Shown here: one piece after another, positions 43,886 to 51,344 of the stretch | How the letters are laid out: each line of letters begins with the position of its first letter | How positions within the stretch are numbered: the stretch's first letter is position 1 | NCBI RefSeq assembly: GCF_014650175.1 | Contig: NZ_BMUL01000013.1 | Coordinates: forward strand, 1-64,000 | Length of the DNA stretch: 64,000 bases | Reading direction: 5' to 3' | From: Streptomyces termitum | Lineage (GTDB): Bacteria > Actinomycetota > Actinomycetes > Streptomycetales > Streptomycetaceae | Made by a program: the position numbers and the translations under genes | The notes under the pieces: generated by a model | The model's input: the letters and a program-made list of their open reading frames with translations, nothing else | Told to the model about the DNA's origin: nothing | The model's database searches: none

Positions 43886-45745
43886 ATGCAAGCCCTCGGG
43901 GAAGTCGCCAGCTCACGCGAGGCCGCGCTCTACGTGGTCAAGCTGGGCAGCGCCACGCTGCTCCACGACCAGGTCTTCGACGAACTGCTCGAACTCAGCC
44001 GGCGCGGCGCGCGCCTGCTGGTCATCGCCGGGGGAGCGGCCGGCATCGCCGAGCACTACCGGCGCACCGGCCGCGAGATCCGCACCCTCACCTCCCGCAA
44101 CGGCGACGAGATCCGCTACTGCCCGCCGGAGGAGATGCGGCACATCGTCGCCGCGTACGAGGAGGTCACCCTCCCCCTGGTGGAGGAGGAGCTGACCCGC
44201 CGCGGCCTCTCCGTCTTCGCCGCCGTCGCCCGCACCGGCGCCCTCGTCAAGGCCACCGCCAACGGCCCGATGCGGGTCCTGGAGGACGGCAGGACCCGGC
44301 TCGTCCGCGACCACCGGGCCGGCACCGTCAGCTCCGTGGACGTGCCCCGGCTCAGCGGCCTGCTCGCCACCTTCGACGTGGTCTGCCTCTCCCCGCCGGT
44401 CGCCGACGCCGACGGCGGCACCCCGCTCAACGTCGACGCCGACGTCCTCGCCGCCGAGGCCGCCCTCGCCCTCGACGCCGACCACCTCCGCCTGGTCACC
44501 GGCACCGCCGGACTGCTCACCGACCCCGCCGACCCCGCCAGCAGCCTGCGCCACCTCACCGAGGGCGAGGGCCGGCGGTACGCCAAGGGCCGGATGCGGC
44601 AGAAGGTCCGGGCCGCCGAGATCGCCCTGAAGGGCACCTCCGACACCGCCATCACCGGCCCGCACACCCTCTCCGCCGCCCACGCCACCTGGTTCTGGCG
44701 GGCCCCGGCCCCCGCCCCCGACCTCGAACTCCTCTCCCGCACGGTCGAGTTGTCCTCCGTCTCGCGCGACGAGCACGAGATCGCCGGGTTCCTCGTCCGC
44801 TGGTGCGCCGACCACGGCATCAAGGCCGAGACCGACGCCGCCCACAACCTGGTCGCCACCAAGGGCGCCGGCCCCCGGCGGCTGCTGATGCTCGGCCACC
44901 TCGACACCGTCCCGCACCGCTGGCGGGCCCGCTGGGACGGCGAGGTGCTCTCCGGGCGCGGCTCCGTCGACGCCAAGGGCAGCCTGGTCGCCTTCCTCCA
45001 GACCCTCGCCGAGGTCGACCCGCCCGAGGGCGTCGAGATCACCGTCGTCGGCGCGGTCGAGGAGGAGATCACCGGCGCGGGCGCCTTCCACGTCCGCGAC
45101 TCCCGGCCCGTCGCCGACGCCGTCATCGTCGGCGAACCCAGCGGCGCCGAGGCCCTCACCCTCGGCTACTACGGCCTGGTCAAGGTCCGCTACAGCGTCC
45201 GGGAGGCCACCGGCCACACCGCCGGCGAGGGCGTGCGCACCGCCGGAGACAGGATGGTCGACACCCTCGCAGGACTGCCCGCCGCCGTCGCCCGGCTGCA
45301 CCCCGACGCGCTCACCGCCGTCCTCGGCGTCCGCGCCCTCAACCAGGGCGACGCCCAGACCGGCGAGGCCGTCGTCGACGTCCGCGTCCCGCCCGGCCTG
45401 GACGTGGACGCCACCGTGGCCGCCCTGCGGGAGCTCGCCGCCGACCCGGTCCGCTTCGAGGTCCTGCGCGCCACCCCCGGCGTCGCCACCCGCCGCACCA
45501 GCCCCCTGGTCAAGGCCTTCCAGCGGGCCTTCCGCACCGAGGAGGTCACCCCCCGCTACCTGATGAAGAAGGGCAGCAGCGACATGAACACCCTCGCCAC
45601 CACCTGGCGGGACGTGCCCATGGTCGCCTACGGCCCCGGCGACGCGAAGCTCGACCACACCCCAGACGAACACCTGCACGCGGACGAATTCCGGCGCGCC
45701 CAGCGCCTGCTGACGGCCGCGGTCCGAGAATGGAGCTCGATGTGA
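43886..45745 (+). CDS. lysZK: LysZ-LysK fusion: LysW-substrate kinase plus releasing M20 peptidase
   Basis: 619 residues from ATG at 43886 (ribosome site GAAGGAG). Residues 1-270 form an amino-acid kinase (YVVKLGSATLL, VIAGGAAGIAEHYR, LNVDADVLAAEAALAL, YAKGRMRQKVRAAEIAL), matching LysZ, which phosphorylates the side-chain carboxyl of the LysW-linked amino acid. Residues 275-619 form an M20 metallopeptidase matching LysK: MLGHLDTVPHRW (His/Asp), GRGSVDAKGS, the EEE in GAVEEEITGAGA, GEPSGAEA and DHTPDEHL. LysK cleaves the finished product from LysW. Fusion of an early step with the last step is unusual and may keep intermediates bound. All metal ligands are present. Confidence 0.88.
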   Translation: MQALGEVASSREAALYVVKLGSATLLHDQVFDELLELSRRGARLLVIAGGAAGIAEHYRRTGREIRTLTSRNGDEIRYCPPEEMRHIVAAYEEVTLPLVEEELTRRGLSVFAAVARTGALVKATANGPMRVLEDGRTRLVRDHRAGTVSSVDVPRLSGLLATFDVVCLSPPVADADGGTPLNVDADVLAAEAALALDADHLRLVTGTAGLLTDPADPASSLRHLTEGEGRRYAKGRMRQKVRAAEIALKGTSDTAITGPHTLSAAHATWFWRAPAPAPDLELLSRTVELSSVSRDEHEIAGFLVRWCADHGIKAETDAAHNLVATKGAGPRRLLMLGHLDTVPHRWRARWDGEVLSGRGSVDAKGSLVAFLQTLAEVDPPEGVEITVVGAVEEEITGAGAFHVRDSRPVADAVIVGEPSGAEALTLGYYGLVKVRYSVREATGHTAGEGVRTAGDRMVDTLAGLPAAVARLHPDALTAVLGVRALNQGDAQTGEAVVDVRVPPGLDVDATVAALRELAADPVRFEVLRATPGVATRRTSPLVKAFQRAFRTEEVTPRYLMKKGSSDMNTLATTWRDVPMVAYGPGDAKLDHTPDEHLHADEFRRAQRLLTAAVREWSSM

Positions 45746-46338
45746 CCGTCCTGACGGCCGCCCCCGTGCGGGATGCCGCGGCCCCACCCGTCCACTGCGC
45801 CTGCTTCCCCGGCTCGACCATCTGGCTGACCGGCCTGCCCAGCTCCGGGAAGACCACCCTCGCCCACGCCGCCGCCGGAGTCCTGCGCGAGCGCGGCCGG
45901 CGCGTCGAGGTCCTCGACGGCGACGAACTGCGCCAGACCTTCTCGGCCGGCCTCGGCTACTCCCGCGCCGACCGGCGCAGCAACGTCGAGCGCATCGGCC
46001 GGGTCGCCCAGGTCCTCTCCCGCAACGGCGTCACCGTCCTCGTGCCCGTCATCGCCCCGTACGCCGACGCCCGCGCCCTGGTCCGCTCCTGGCACCGCGC
46101 CGGCGGCACCGACTTCCTGGAGGTCCACGTCGCCGCCCCCCTCCCGGTCTGCTCCGTCCGCGACGTCAAGGGCCTGTACGCGCAGCACGCCGCCGGTGAG
46201 ATCACCGGACTGACCGGCGTCGACGACCCCTACGAGGAGCCCCTCGCACCCGACCTGAGGATCGCCTCGCACACCCAGACCGTCACCGAGTCCACGCGGG
46301 AGCTGCTCGCCCTGCTGGCCGAAAGGGGGCTGGCATGA
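45742..46338 (+). CDS. cysC: Adenylylsulfate (APS) kinase
   Basis: 198 residues from GTG at 45742, which overlaps the LysZ-LysK stop and is preceded by GGAG at the right distance; an ATG at 45730 would overlap more. Walker A GLPSSGKTTLA, LDGDELRQTFS, the lid GYSRADRRSNVERIG, and VKGLYAQHAAGEITGLTGVDDPYE. It phosphorylates APS to PAPS. The reductive genes of sulfate assimilation (cysH, cysI) are absent, so the PAPS made here goes to the sulfotransferase of the operon. Confidence 0.93.
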   Translation: MTVLTAAPVRDAAAPPVHCACFPGSTIWLTGLPSSGKTTLAHAAAGVLRERGRRVEVLDGDELRQTFSAGLGYSRADRRSNVERIGRVAQVLSRNGVTVLVPVIAPYADARALVRSWHRAGGTDFLEVHVAAPLPVCSVRDVKGLYAQHAAGEITGLTGVDDPYEEPLAPDLRIASHTQTVTESTRELLALLAERGLA

Positions 46339-47303
46339 CCGCCACGACCTTCACCACGACGACCCCGCCCACCGCCGCCGCGTCCCCCGCCTTCCGCCCC
46401 GGCGACGCCTACGGCCTCACCCACCTCGACGCCGTCGAGTCCGAGGCGGTGCACATCTTCCGCGAGGTCGCGGGCGAGTTCGAGCGGCCGGTGATCCTCT
46501 TCTCCGGCGGCAAGGACTCCATCGTCATGCTCCACCTGGCGCTCAAGGCGTTCCGCCCCGCGCCGCTGCCCTTCACCCTCCTGCACGTCGACACCGGCCA
46601 CAACTTCCCCGAGGTCCTCGCCTACCGCGACCGCGTGGTCGCCGAGCACGGACTGCGCCTCCACGTCGCCTCCGTCCAGGACTTCATCGACGACGGACGG
46701 CTGCGCGAGCGCCCCGACGGCACCCGCAACCCGCTCCAGACCGCCCCCCTCCTCGACGCCATCACCACCGGCCGCTACGACGCCGTCTTCGGCGGCGGAC
46801 GGCGCGACGAGGAGAAGGCCCGCGCCAAGGAGCGGGTGTTCTCGCTGCGCGACGAGTTCGGCGCCTGGGACCCGCGCCGCCAGCGCCCCGAGCTCTGGTC
46901 CCTCTACAACGGCCGACACGCCCCCGGCGAGCACGTCCGCGTCTTCCCGCTCTCCAACTGGACCGAGCTGGACGTCTGGCAGTACATCCAGCGCGAGGCC
47001 ATCGACCTGCCCCCGATCTACTACGCCCACCACCGCGAGGTCTTCGCCCGCGACGGCATGTGGCTCGCCCCCGGCGACTGGGGCGGCCCGCGCGGCACCG
47101 AACGCCTGGAGACCCGCTTGGTGCGCTACCGCACCGTGGGCGACATGTCCTGCACCGGCGCCGTCGACTCCGACGCCGTCACCGTCGAGGCCGTCATCGC
47201 CGAGATCGCCGCCTCCCGCCTCACCGAGCGGGGCGCCACCCGCGCCGACGACAAGATGTCCGAGGCCGCCATGGAAGACCGCAAGCGCGAAGGGTACTTC
47301 TAG
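46335..47303 (+). CDS. cysD: Sulfate adenylyltransferase subunit 2
   Basis: 322 residues, overlapping cysC by ATGA. The PP-loop is VILFSGGKDSIVML and FGGGRRDEEKARAKERVFS is the second CysD signature. WDPRRQRPELWSLYN and NWTELDVWQYI follow, and the tail RADDKMSEAAMEDRKREGYF is near invariant in the family. With CysN it makes APS from ATP and sulfate. This is a second, pathway-bound copy in addition to the expected chromosomal one (inference). Confidence 0.95.
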   Translation: MTATTFTTTTPPTAAASPAFRPGDAYGLTHLDAVESEAVHIFREVAGEFERPVILFSGGKDSIVMLHLALKAFRPAPLPFTLLHVDTGHNFPEVLAYRDRVVAEHGLRLHVASVQDFIDDGRLRERPDGTRNPLQTAPLLDAITTGRYDAVFGGGRRDEEKARAKERVFSLRDEFGAWDPRRQRPELWSLYNGRHAPGEHVRVFPLSNWTELDVWQYIQREAIDLPPIYYAHHREVFARDGMWLAPGDWGGPRGTERLETRLVRYRTVGDMSCTGAVDSDAVTVEAVIAEIAASRLTERGATRADDKMSEAAMEDRKREGYF

Positions 47304-47305
47304 CC

Positions 47306-48637
47306 GTGAACCCCACCCAGACCCCCGCCATCGCCCCGTACGGCCCCGGCACCGCGGCCGACACCCTGCGGTTCGCCACCGCGGGCTCCGTCGACGACGG
47401 CAAGTCCACCCTCGTCGGCCGGCTCCTGCACGACTCCAAGTCGGTCCTCGCCGACCAGCTGGAGGCCGTCGAGCACGCCTCCCGGCGGCGCGGCCAGGAG
47501 GCCCCCGACCTCGCCCTCCTCACCGACGGGCTGCGGGCCGAGCGCGAGCAGGGCATCACCATCGACGTCGCGTACCGCTACTTCGCCACCGCCCGCCGCC
47601 GCTTCATCCTCGCCGACACCCCAGGCCACGTGCAGTACACCCGCAACATGGTCACCGGCGCCTCCACCGCCGACCTCGCCCTCGTCCTCGTCGACGCCCG
47701 CAACGGCGTCGTCGAACAGACCCGCCGCCACCTCGCCGTCGCCGCCCTCCTCCGCATCCGCCACGTCACCCTCGTCGTCAACAAGATGGACCTGGTCGAC
47801 TGCTCCGAGGAGGTCTTCGCCCGCACCGCCGCCGCCTTCGCCGACTGCGCCGCCGCCCTCGGCGTCACCCGGGTCACCGCCATCCCCATCTCCGCCCTCG
47901 CGGGCGACAACGTGGTCCGCCCCTCCGAGCGCATGGACTGGTACGCCGGACCCACCGTCCTCGAACACCTGGAGTCGGTGCCGGTCGGCGCCGACCCGCA
48001 CACCGAGTCCGCCCGGCTCCCCGTCCAGTACGTCATCCGCCCGCAGACCGCCGCCCACCCCGACTACCGCGGCTACGCCGGCCAGATCACGTCCGGCGTG
48101 CTCCGGGTCGGCGAGCGGGTCACGGTCCTCCCGTCCGGCGCCACCAGCACCGTCGTCGGCATCGACACCCTCGACGGCACCGCCGCCGACACCGCCTGGG
48201 CCCCCCAGTCGGTCACCGTCCGCCTCGCCGACGACCTCGACATCGCCCGCGGCGACCTGCTGGCCCCCGCCGCCACCGCCCCGCGCCCCGTCCGCGCCCT
48301 CACCGCCACCGTCTGCCACCTCGGCGAACAGCCCCTGCACACCGGCCGGCAGGTGCTGCTGCGGCACGCCACCCGTACCGTCCGGGCGGTCGTCACCGAG
48401 GTCTCCTCCCGGCTCGACCTCCAGACGCTGGCCGAGCGCCCCGGCCCGGACAGCCTCGGCGTCAACGACATCGGCCGGATCACCGTGCGCACCGCCGAGC
48501 CCGTCGCCCTCGACGGCTACGCCGACTTCCGCCGCACCGGCTCCTTCCTCCTCGTCGACCCCCTCGACGGAGCCACCCTCACCGCCGGGATGGCCGACGC
48601 CCCGGCCGCCGCGACCACCGTGGAAGGAGGGGTGTGA
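47306..48637 (+). CDS. cysN: Sulfate adenylyltransferase subunit 1 (GTPase)
   Basis: 443 residues from GTG at 47306, two bases after cysD. The GTPase motifs are complete: G1 AGSVDDGKSTLVGRLL, G3 LADTPGHVQYTRNM, G4 VVNKMDLVD and G5-like PISALAGDNV. Two beta-barrel domains follow. It couples GTP hydrolysis to APS synthesis by CysD. There is no APS-kinase extension, consistent with a separate cysC. It is the last gene of the encapsulin-sulfation operon before a 125-base gap and the peptide gene. Confidence 0.94.
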   Translation: MNPTQTPAIAPYGPGTAADTLRFATAGSVDDGKSTLVGRLLHDSKSVLADQLEAVEHASRRRGQEAPDLALLTDGLRAEREQGITIDVAYRYFATARRRFILADTPGHVQYTRNMVTGASTADLALVLVDARNGVVEQTRRHLAVAALLRIRHVTLVVNKMDLVDCSEEVFARTAAAFADCAAALGVTRVTAIPISALAGDNVVRPSERMDWYAGPTVLEHLESVPVGADPHTESARLPVQYVIRPQTAAHPDYRGYAGQITSGVLRVGERVTVLPSGATSTVVGIDTLDGTAADTAWAPQSVTVRLADDLDIARGDLLAPAATAPRPVRALTATVCHLGEQPLHTGRQVLLRHATRTVRAVVTEVSSRLDLQTLAERPGPDSLGVNDIGRITVRTAEPVALDGYADFRRTGSFLLVDPLDGATLTAGMADAPAAATTVEGGV

Positions 48638-48690
48638 CGCCCTCGCGGGATGACCATGAGAACTTCATGCCGACCCGGTGACACCGGCAC

Positions 48691-48763
48691 TGTCGGCCCT
48701 TCCCCCCGGCGGCGCAGACTCTTCCTCGTCAGCAAGCCGCGAACGCACCGGGAAGGGCCGACA
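48691..48763 (+). promoter_or_regulatory. Long-range hairpin covering the ribosome site of the precursor peptide gene
   Basis: TGTCGGCCCTTCCC (48691-48704) and GGGAAGGGCCGACA (48750-48763) are perfect 14-bp inverted arms with a 45-base loop. The right arm contains the GGGAAGGG ribosome site and the A of the ATG. In an RNA that starts upstream the start region would be locked. Confidence 0.65.
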
Positions 48764-48891
48764 TGAACCTCGACATCGCCACCGCCGCCGCCGTCACCGA
48801 GGACCTGGTCATCGAGGACTTCTGCGCCGCCGCCGACTCCTACCAGCCCAGCACCTGCATCTGCTGGACCGGCGAGGCCCACGCCGAGTAG
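48763..48891 (+). CDS. Candidate TOMM/RiPP precursor peptide, 42 residues
   Basis: Start MNLDIATAAAVTEDLVIEDF, an acidic amphipathic leader-like part; the C-terminal part is AADSYQPSTCICWTGEAHAE. Cys residues at 21, 32 and 34, Ser 26 and 30, Thr 31 and 36 are possible azoline sites, with STCIC the densest. A ribosome site (GGGAAGGG) precedes the ATG by about five bases. It is followed within 140 bases by a fused YcaO cyclodehydratase and then a SagB-type dehydrogenase, the minimal azole-forming set. The small size, leader-like composition and position make it the likely substrate. No leader cleavage site such as GG or AA can be fixed with confidence, and no homology to a named precursor is claimed. 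Confidence 0.75.
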   Translation: MNLDIATAAAVTEDLVIEDFCAAADSYQPSTCICWTGEAHAE

Positions 48892-48931
48892 CACCGCCCG
48901 GCGACACCCCGCACGGCGGGCACCCGCACCG

Positions 48932-48963
48932 CAGGAACACGGCACGGCAGGAACACGGCACGG
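48932..48963. repeat. Two tandem 16-base repeats
   Basis: CAGGAACACGGCACGG occurs twice in a row between the peptide gene and the YcaO gene. Function unknown. Confidence 0.9.
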
Positions 48964-49030
48964 CAGCACGTCCGGCGCACGACACGCACCCGAGCACGGT
49001 CCACAGGCCGCACACCATGAGGAGGAAACG

Positions 49031-51310
49031 GTGGCACAGCGCCAGGGCACCACGCGCGGACTCGGCTTCAAGCCCCATCTGAAGGCCGAAGTAGTCCCCG
49101 GGGAAGGCGTGTACCTCATATCCGAACGCGGAGTCACCGCGCTGCGCGGATCCTGCGTCACCACCCTCGCCCCCCTGCTCGACGGCACCCGCACCCTCGA
49201 CCGGCTGGTCGCCGACGCGGGCACCCTCCCCGCCGACCAGGTCAAGGACGTCGTCACCCGGCTCCTGGGCTCCGGACTCCTCACCCACCGGGCCCCCGCC
49301 CCCACCGCCGCAGGCGACGCCGGCCAGGCGTTCTGGGAACTCGCCGGAGTGGACGGCGACGAAGCCGCCCGCCGCACCGGCAGCGGCACCGTCACCGCCA
49401 CCGGCCGCGGCAGCGAGGCCGGCGCCGGAGCCGAGGAACTCCTCACCGCCCTGGGCGCCGCCGGACTCCGCGTCCACCGGCCCGGCCACGACACCGAACC
49501 CCCCGGCCTCGCCCTCGTCCTCTGCGACACCTACCTCGACCCCGCCCTCGCCGACCTGGACGCCGCCCACCGCGCCACCGGCACTCCCTGGCTTCCCGTC
49601 CGCCTCACCGGCGAACAGCCCTGGATCGGACCGGTGTTCCAGCCCGACGACGGCCCCTGCTGGCACTGCCTCGCCGAACCGCTGCGCCGCAACCGCCCCG
49701 CCGAGGCGTATCTGGGCCGCGCGCTCGGCCGCCCCGTCAGCGTCCCGCCCTCCGGCCTGGCCGCCGGCCGCGCCGCCGGACTCCACCTCGCCTGCCTCGA
49801 AGCCGTCAAATGGATGGCCGGCCACCGCCACTCCGGCCAGAACGCCCTGTGGACCCTGGACACCCTCACCCTGGCCGGCCGCCACCACCCCGTGCGCCGC
49901 CGCCCCCAGTGCCCCTCCTGCGGCGACCCCGGCGTCACCGCCCGCCGCGTCTGGGCCCCGGTCCACCCGGCCAGCCGCCCCAAGACCGCCACCGGCACCG
50001 GCGAACGCTCCCTCACCCCCGAGGAGATGCTCGACCGGTACGGCCACCTCGTCGACGACCTCACCGGCGTCGTCAAGGAGGTCCGCCGCGACCGCCGCGA
50101 CCCCGGCTTCCTCAACTGCTACCACTCCGGCCACAACCCGGCCTCCTCGCCCACCGGCCTCGCCGCCGTCCGCGCCGGACTGCGCAGCCACAGCTCCGGC
50201 AAGGGCACCACCCCGCTCCAGGCCCGCGTCAGCGCCCTCTGCGAAGCCGTCGAACGCCACTCCGGCTACCGCCAGGGCGACGAACCCACCCTGCGCGCCA
50301 CCTACCGCGAGGTCGCCGACCGCGCCGTCCACCCCGACGCCGTCCAGCTCTTCCACCCCCGCCAGTACGCCGACCGGGCCGCCTGGAACGCCGAACACGC
50401 CCCGGCCCACCGCGTCTGCGCCCCCTTCGACGAGGACACCCCCGTCGACTGGACCCCCGTCTGGTCCCTCACCGCCGGCCGGCACCGGCTGCTGCCCACC
50501 GCCATGCTGTACTACGACGCCCCCTGCGCCACCGGCTCCTTCACCGCCCATTCCAACGGCACCGCCGCAGGCAGCTCCCGCGAGGACGCCATCGTCCAGG
50601 GCTTCCTCGAACTCGTCGAACGCGACGCCGTCGCCCTGTGGTGGTACAACCGCACCCGCCAGCCCGGCGTCGACCTCGACTCCTTCGCCGACCCCTGGAC
50701 CGACGGCATCCGCACCGCCCACCGCGGCCTCGACCGCGAGCTGTGGGTCCTCGACCTCACCAGCGACCTCGGCATCCCCGTCTTCGCCGCCCTCTCCCGG
50801 CGCACCGACAAGCCGGCCCAGGACATCACCCTCGGCTTCGGCGCCCACTTCGACCCCCGGGTCGCCCTGCGCCGCGCCGTCGCCGAACTCAACCAGATGC
50901 TCCCGCCGGTCGTCGCCGCCACCGCCGACGGCGAGGGCTACACCTGCGACGACCCCGTCCCGCTGCACTGGTGGCGCACCGCCACCACCGACAACCAGCC
51001 CTACCTGCTGCCCGACCCCGAGACCCCCCGCCGCACCGCCGCCGACCTCCCGTACACCCCCCGCCCCGACCTGGCCGCCGACGTGGCCGCCGCCGAGGAG
51101 CTCGCCCGCGGCCTCGGCAGCGAACTCCTCGTCCTCGACCAGACCAGAGCCGACGTCGGCCTGCCCGTCGTCAAGGTGATCGTGCCCGGACTGCGCACCT
51201 TCTGGACCCGCTTCGCCCCCGGCCGCCTCTACGACGTCCCGGTCCGCCTGGGCCGCCTGACCGCCCCCACCCGCTACGAGGACCTCAACCCGGTCCCCCT
51301 CTTCCTGTGA
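49031..51310 (+). CDS. TOMM cyclodehydratase: leader-binding/E1-like and YcaO fusion
   Basis: 759 residues from GTG at 49031, eight bases after GAGGAGG. Residues 1-90 resemble the winged-helix leader-binding element (RRE) (KPHLKAEVVPGEGVYLISE). About 100-300 is the E1-like part with zinc-type Cys pairs (CWHC, CPSC). From about 340 the YcaO domain follows: SHSSGKGTTPLQARVSALCEAVERHSG and NGTAAGSSREDAIVQGFLELVERDA, the ATP/Mg sites with their Glu residues. The chain ends NPVPLFL, a variant of the Pro-rich YcaO tail. It uses ATP to convert Cys, Ser or Thr of a peptide to azolines. Substrate is presumably the 42-residue peptide upstream. Confidence 0.9.
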   Translation: MAQRQGTTRGLGFKPHLKAEVVPGEGVYLISERGVTALRGSCVTTLAPLLDGTRTLDRLVADAGTLPADQVKDVVTRLLGSGLLTHRAPAPTAAGDAGQAFWELAGVDGDEAARRTGSGTVTATGRGSEAGAGAEELLTALGAAGLRVHRPGHDTEPPGLALVLCDTYLDPALADLDAAHRATGTPWLPVRLTGEQPWIGPVFQPDDGPCWHCLAEPLRRNRPAEAYLGRALGRPVSVPPSGLAAGRAAGLHLACLEAVKWMAGHRHSGQNALWTLDTLTLAGRHHPVRRRPQCPSCGDPGVTARRVWAPVHPASRPKTATGTGERSLTPEEMLDRYGHLVDDLTGVVKEVRRDRRDPGFLNCYHSGHNPASSPTGLAAVRAGLRSHSSGKGTTPLQARVSALCEAVERHSGYRQGDEPTLRATYREVADRAVHPDAVQLFHPRQYADRAAWNAEHAPAHRVCAPFDEDTPVDWTPVWSLTAGRHRLLPTAMLYYDAPCATGSFTAHSNGTAAGSSREDAIVQGFLELVERDAVALWWYNRTRQPGVDLDSFADPWTDGIRTAHRGLDRELWVLDLTSDLGIPVFAALSRRTDKPAQDITLGFGAHFDPRVALRRAVAELNQMLPPVVAATADGEGYTCDDPVPLHWWRTATTDNQPYLLPDPETPRRTAADLPYTPRPDLAADVAAAEELARGLGSELLVLDQTRADVGLPVVKVIVPGLRTFWTRFAPGRLYDVPVRLGRLTAPTRYEDLNPVPLFL

Positions 51311-51344
51311 CACGGCCGTCGCGCCACCCGTGAGGTCCCCCGCC

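Noticed and set aside
45742..48637. Primary sulfate assimilation operon
   Set aside because: No PAPS reductase, sulfite reductase or sulfate transporter. The genes are coupled to a sulfotransferase and LysW enzymes.
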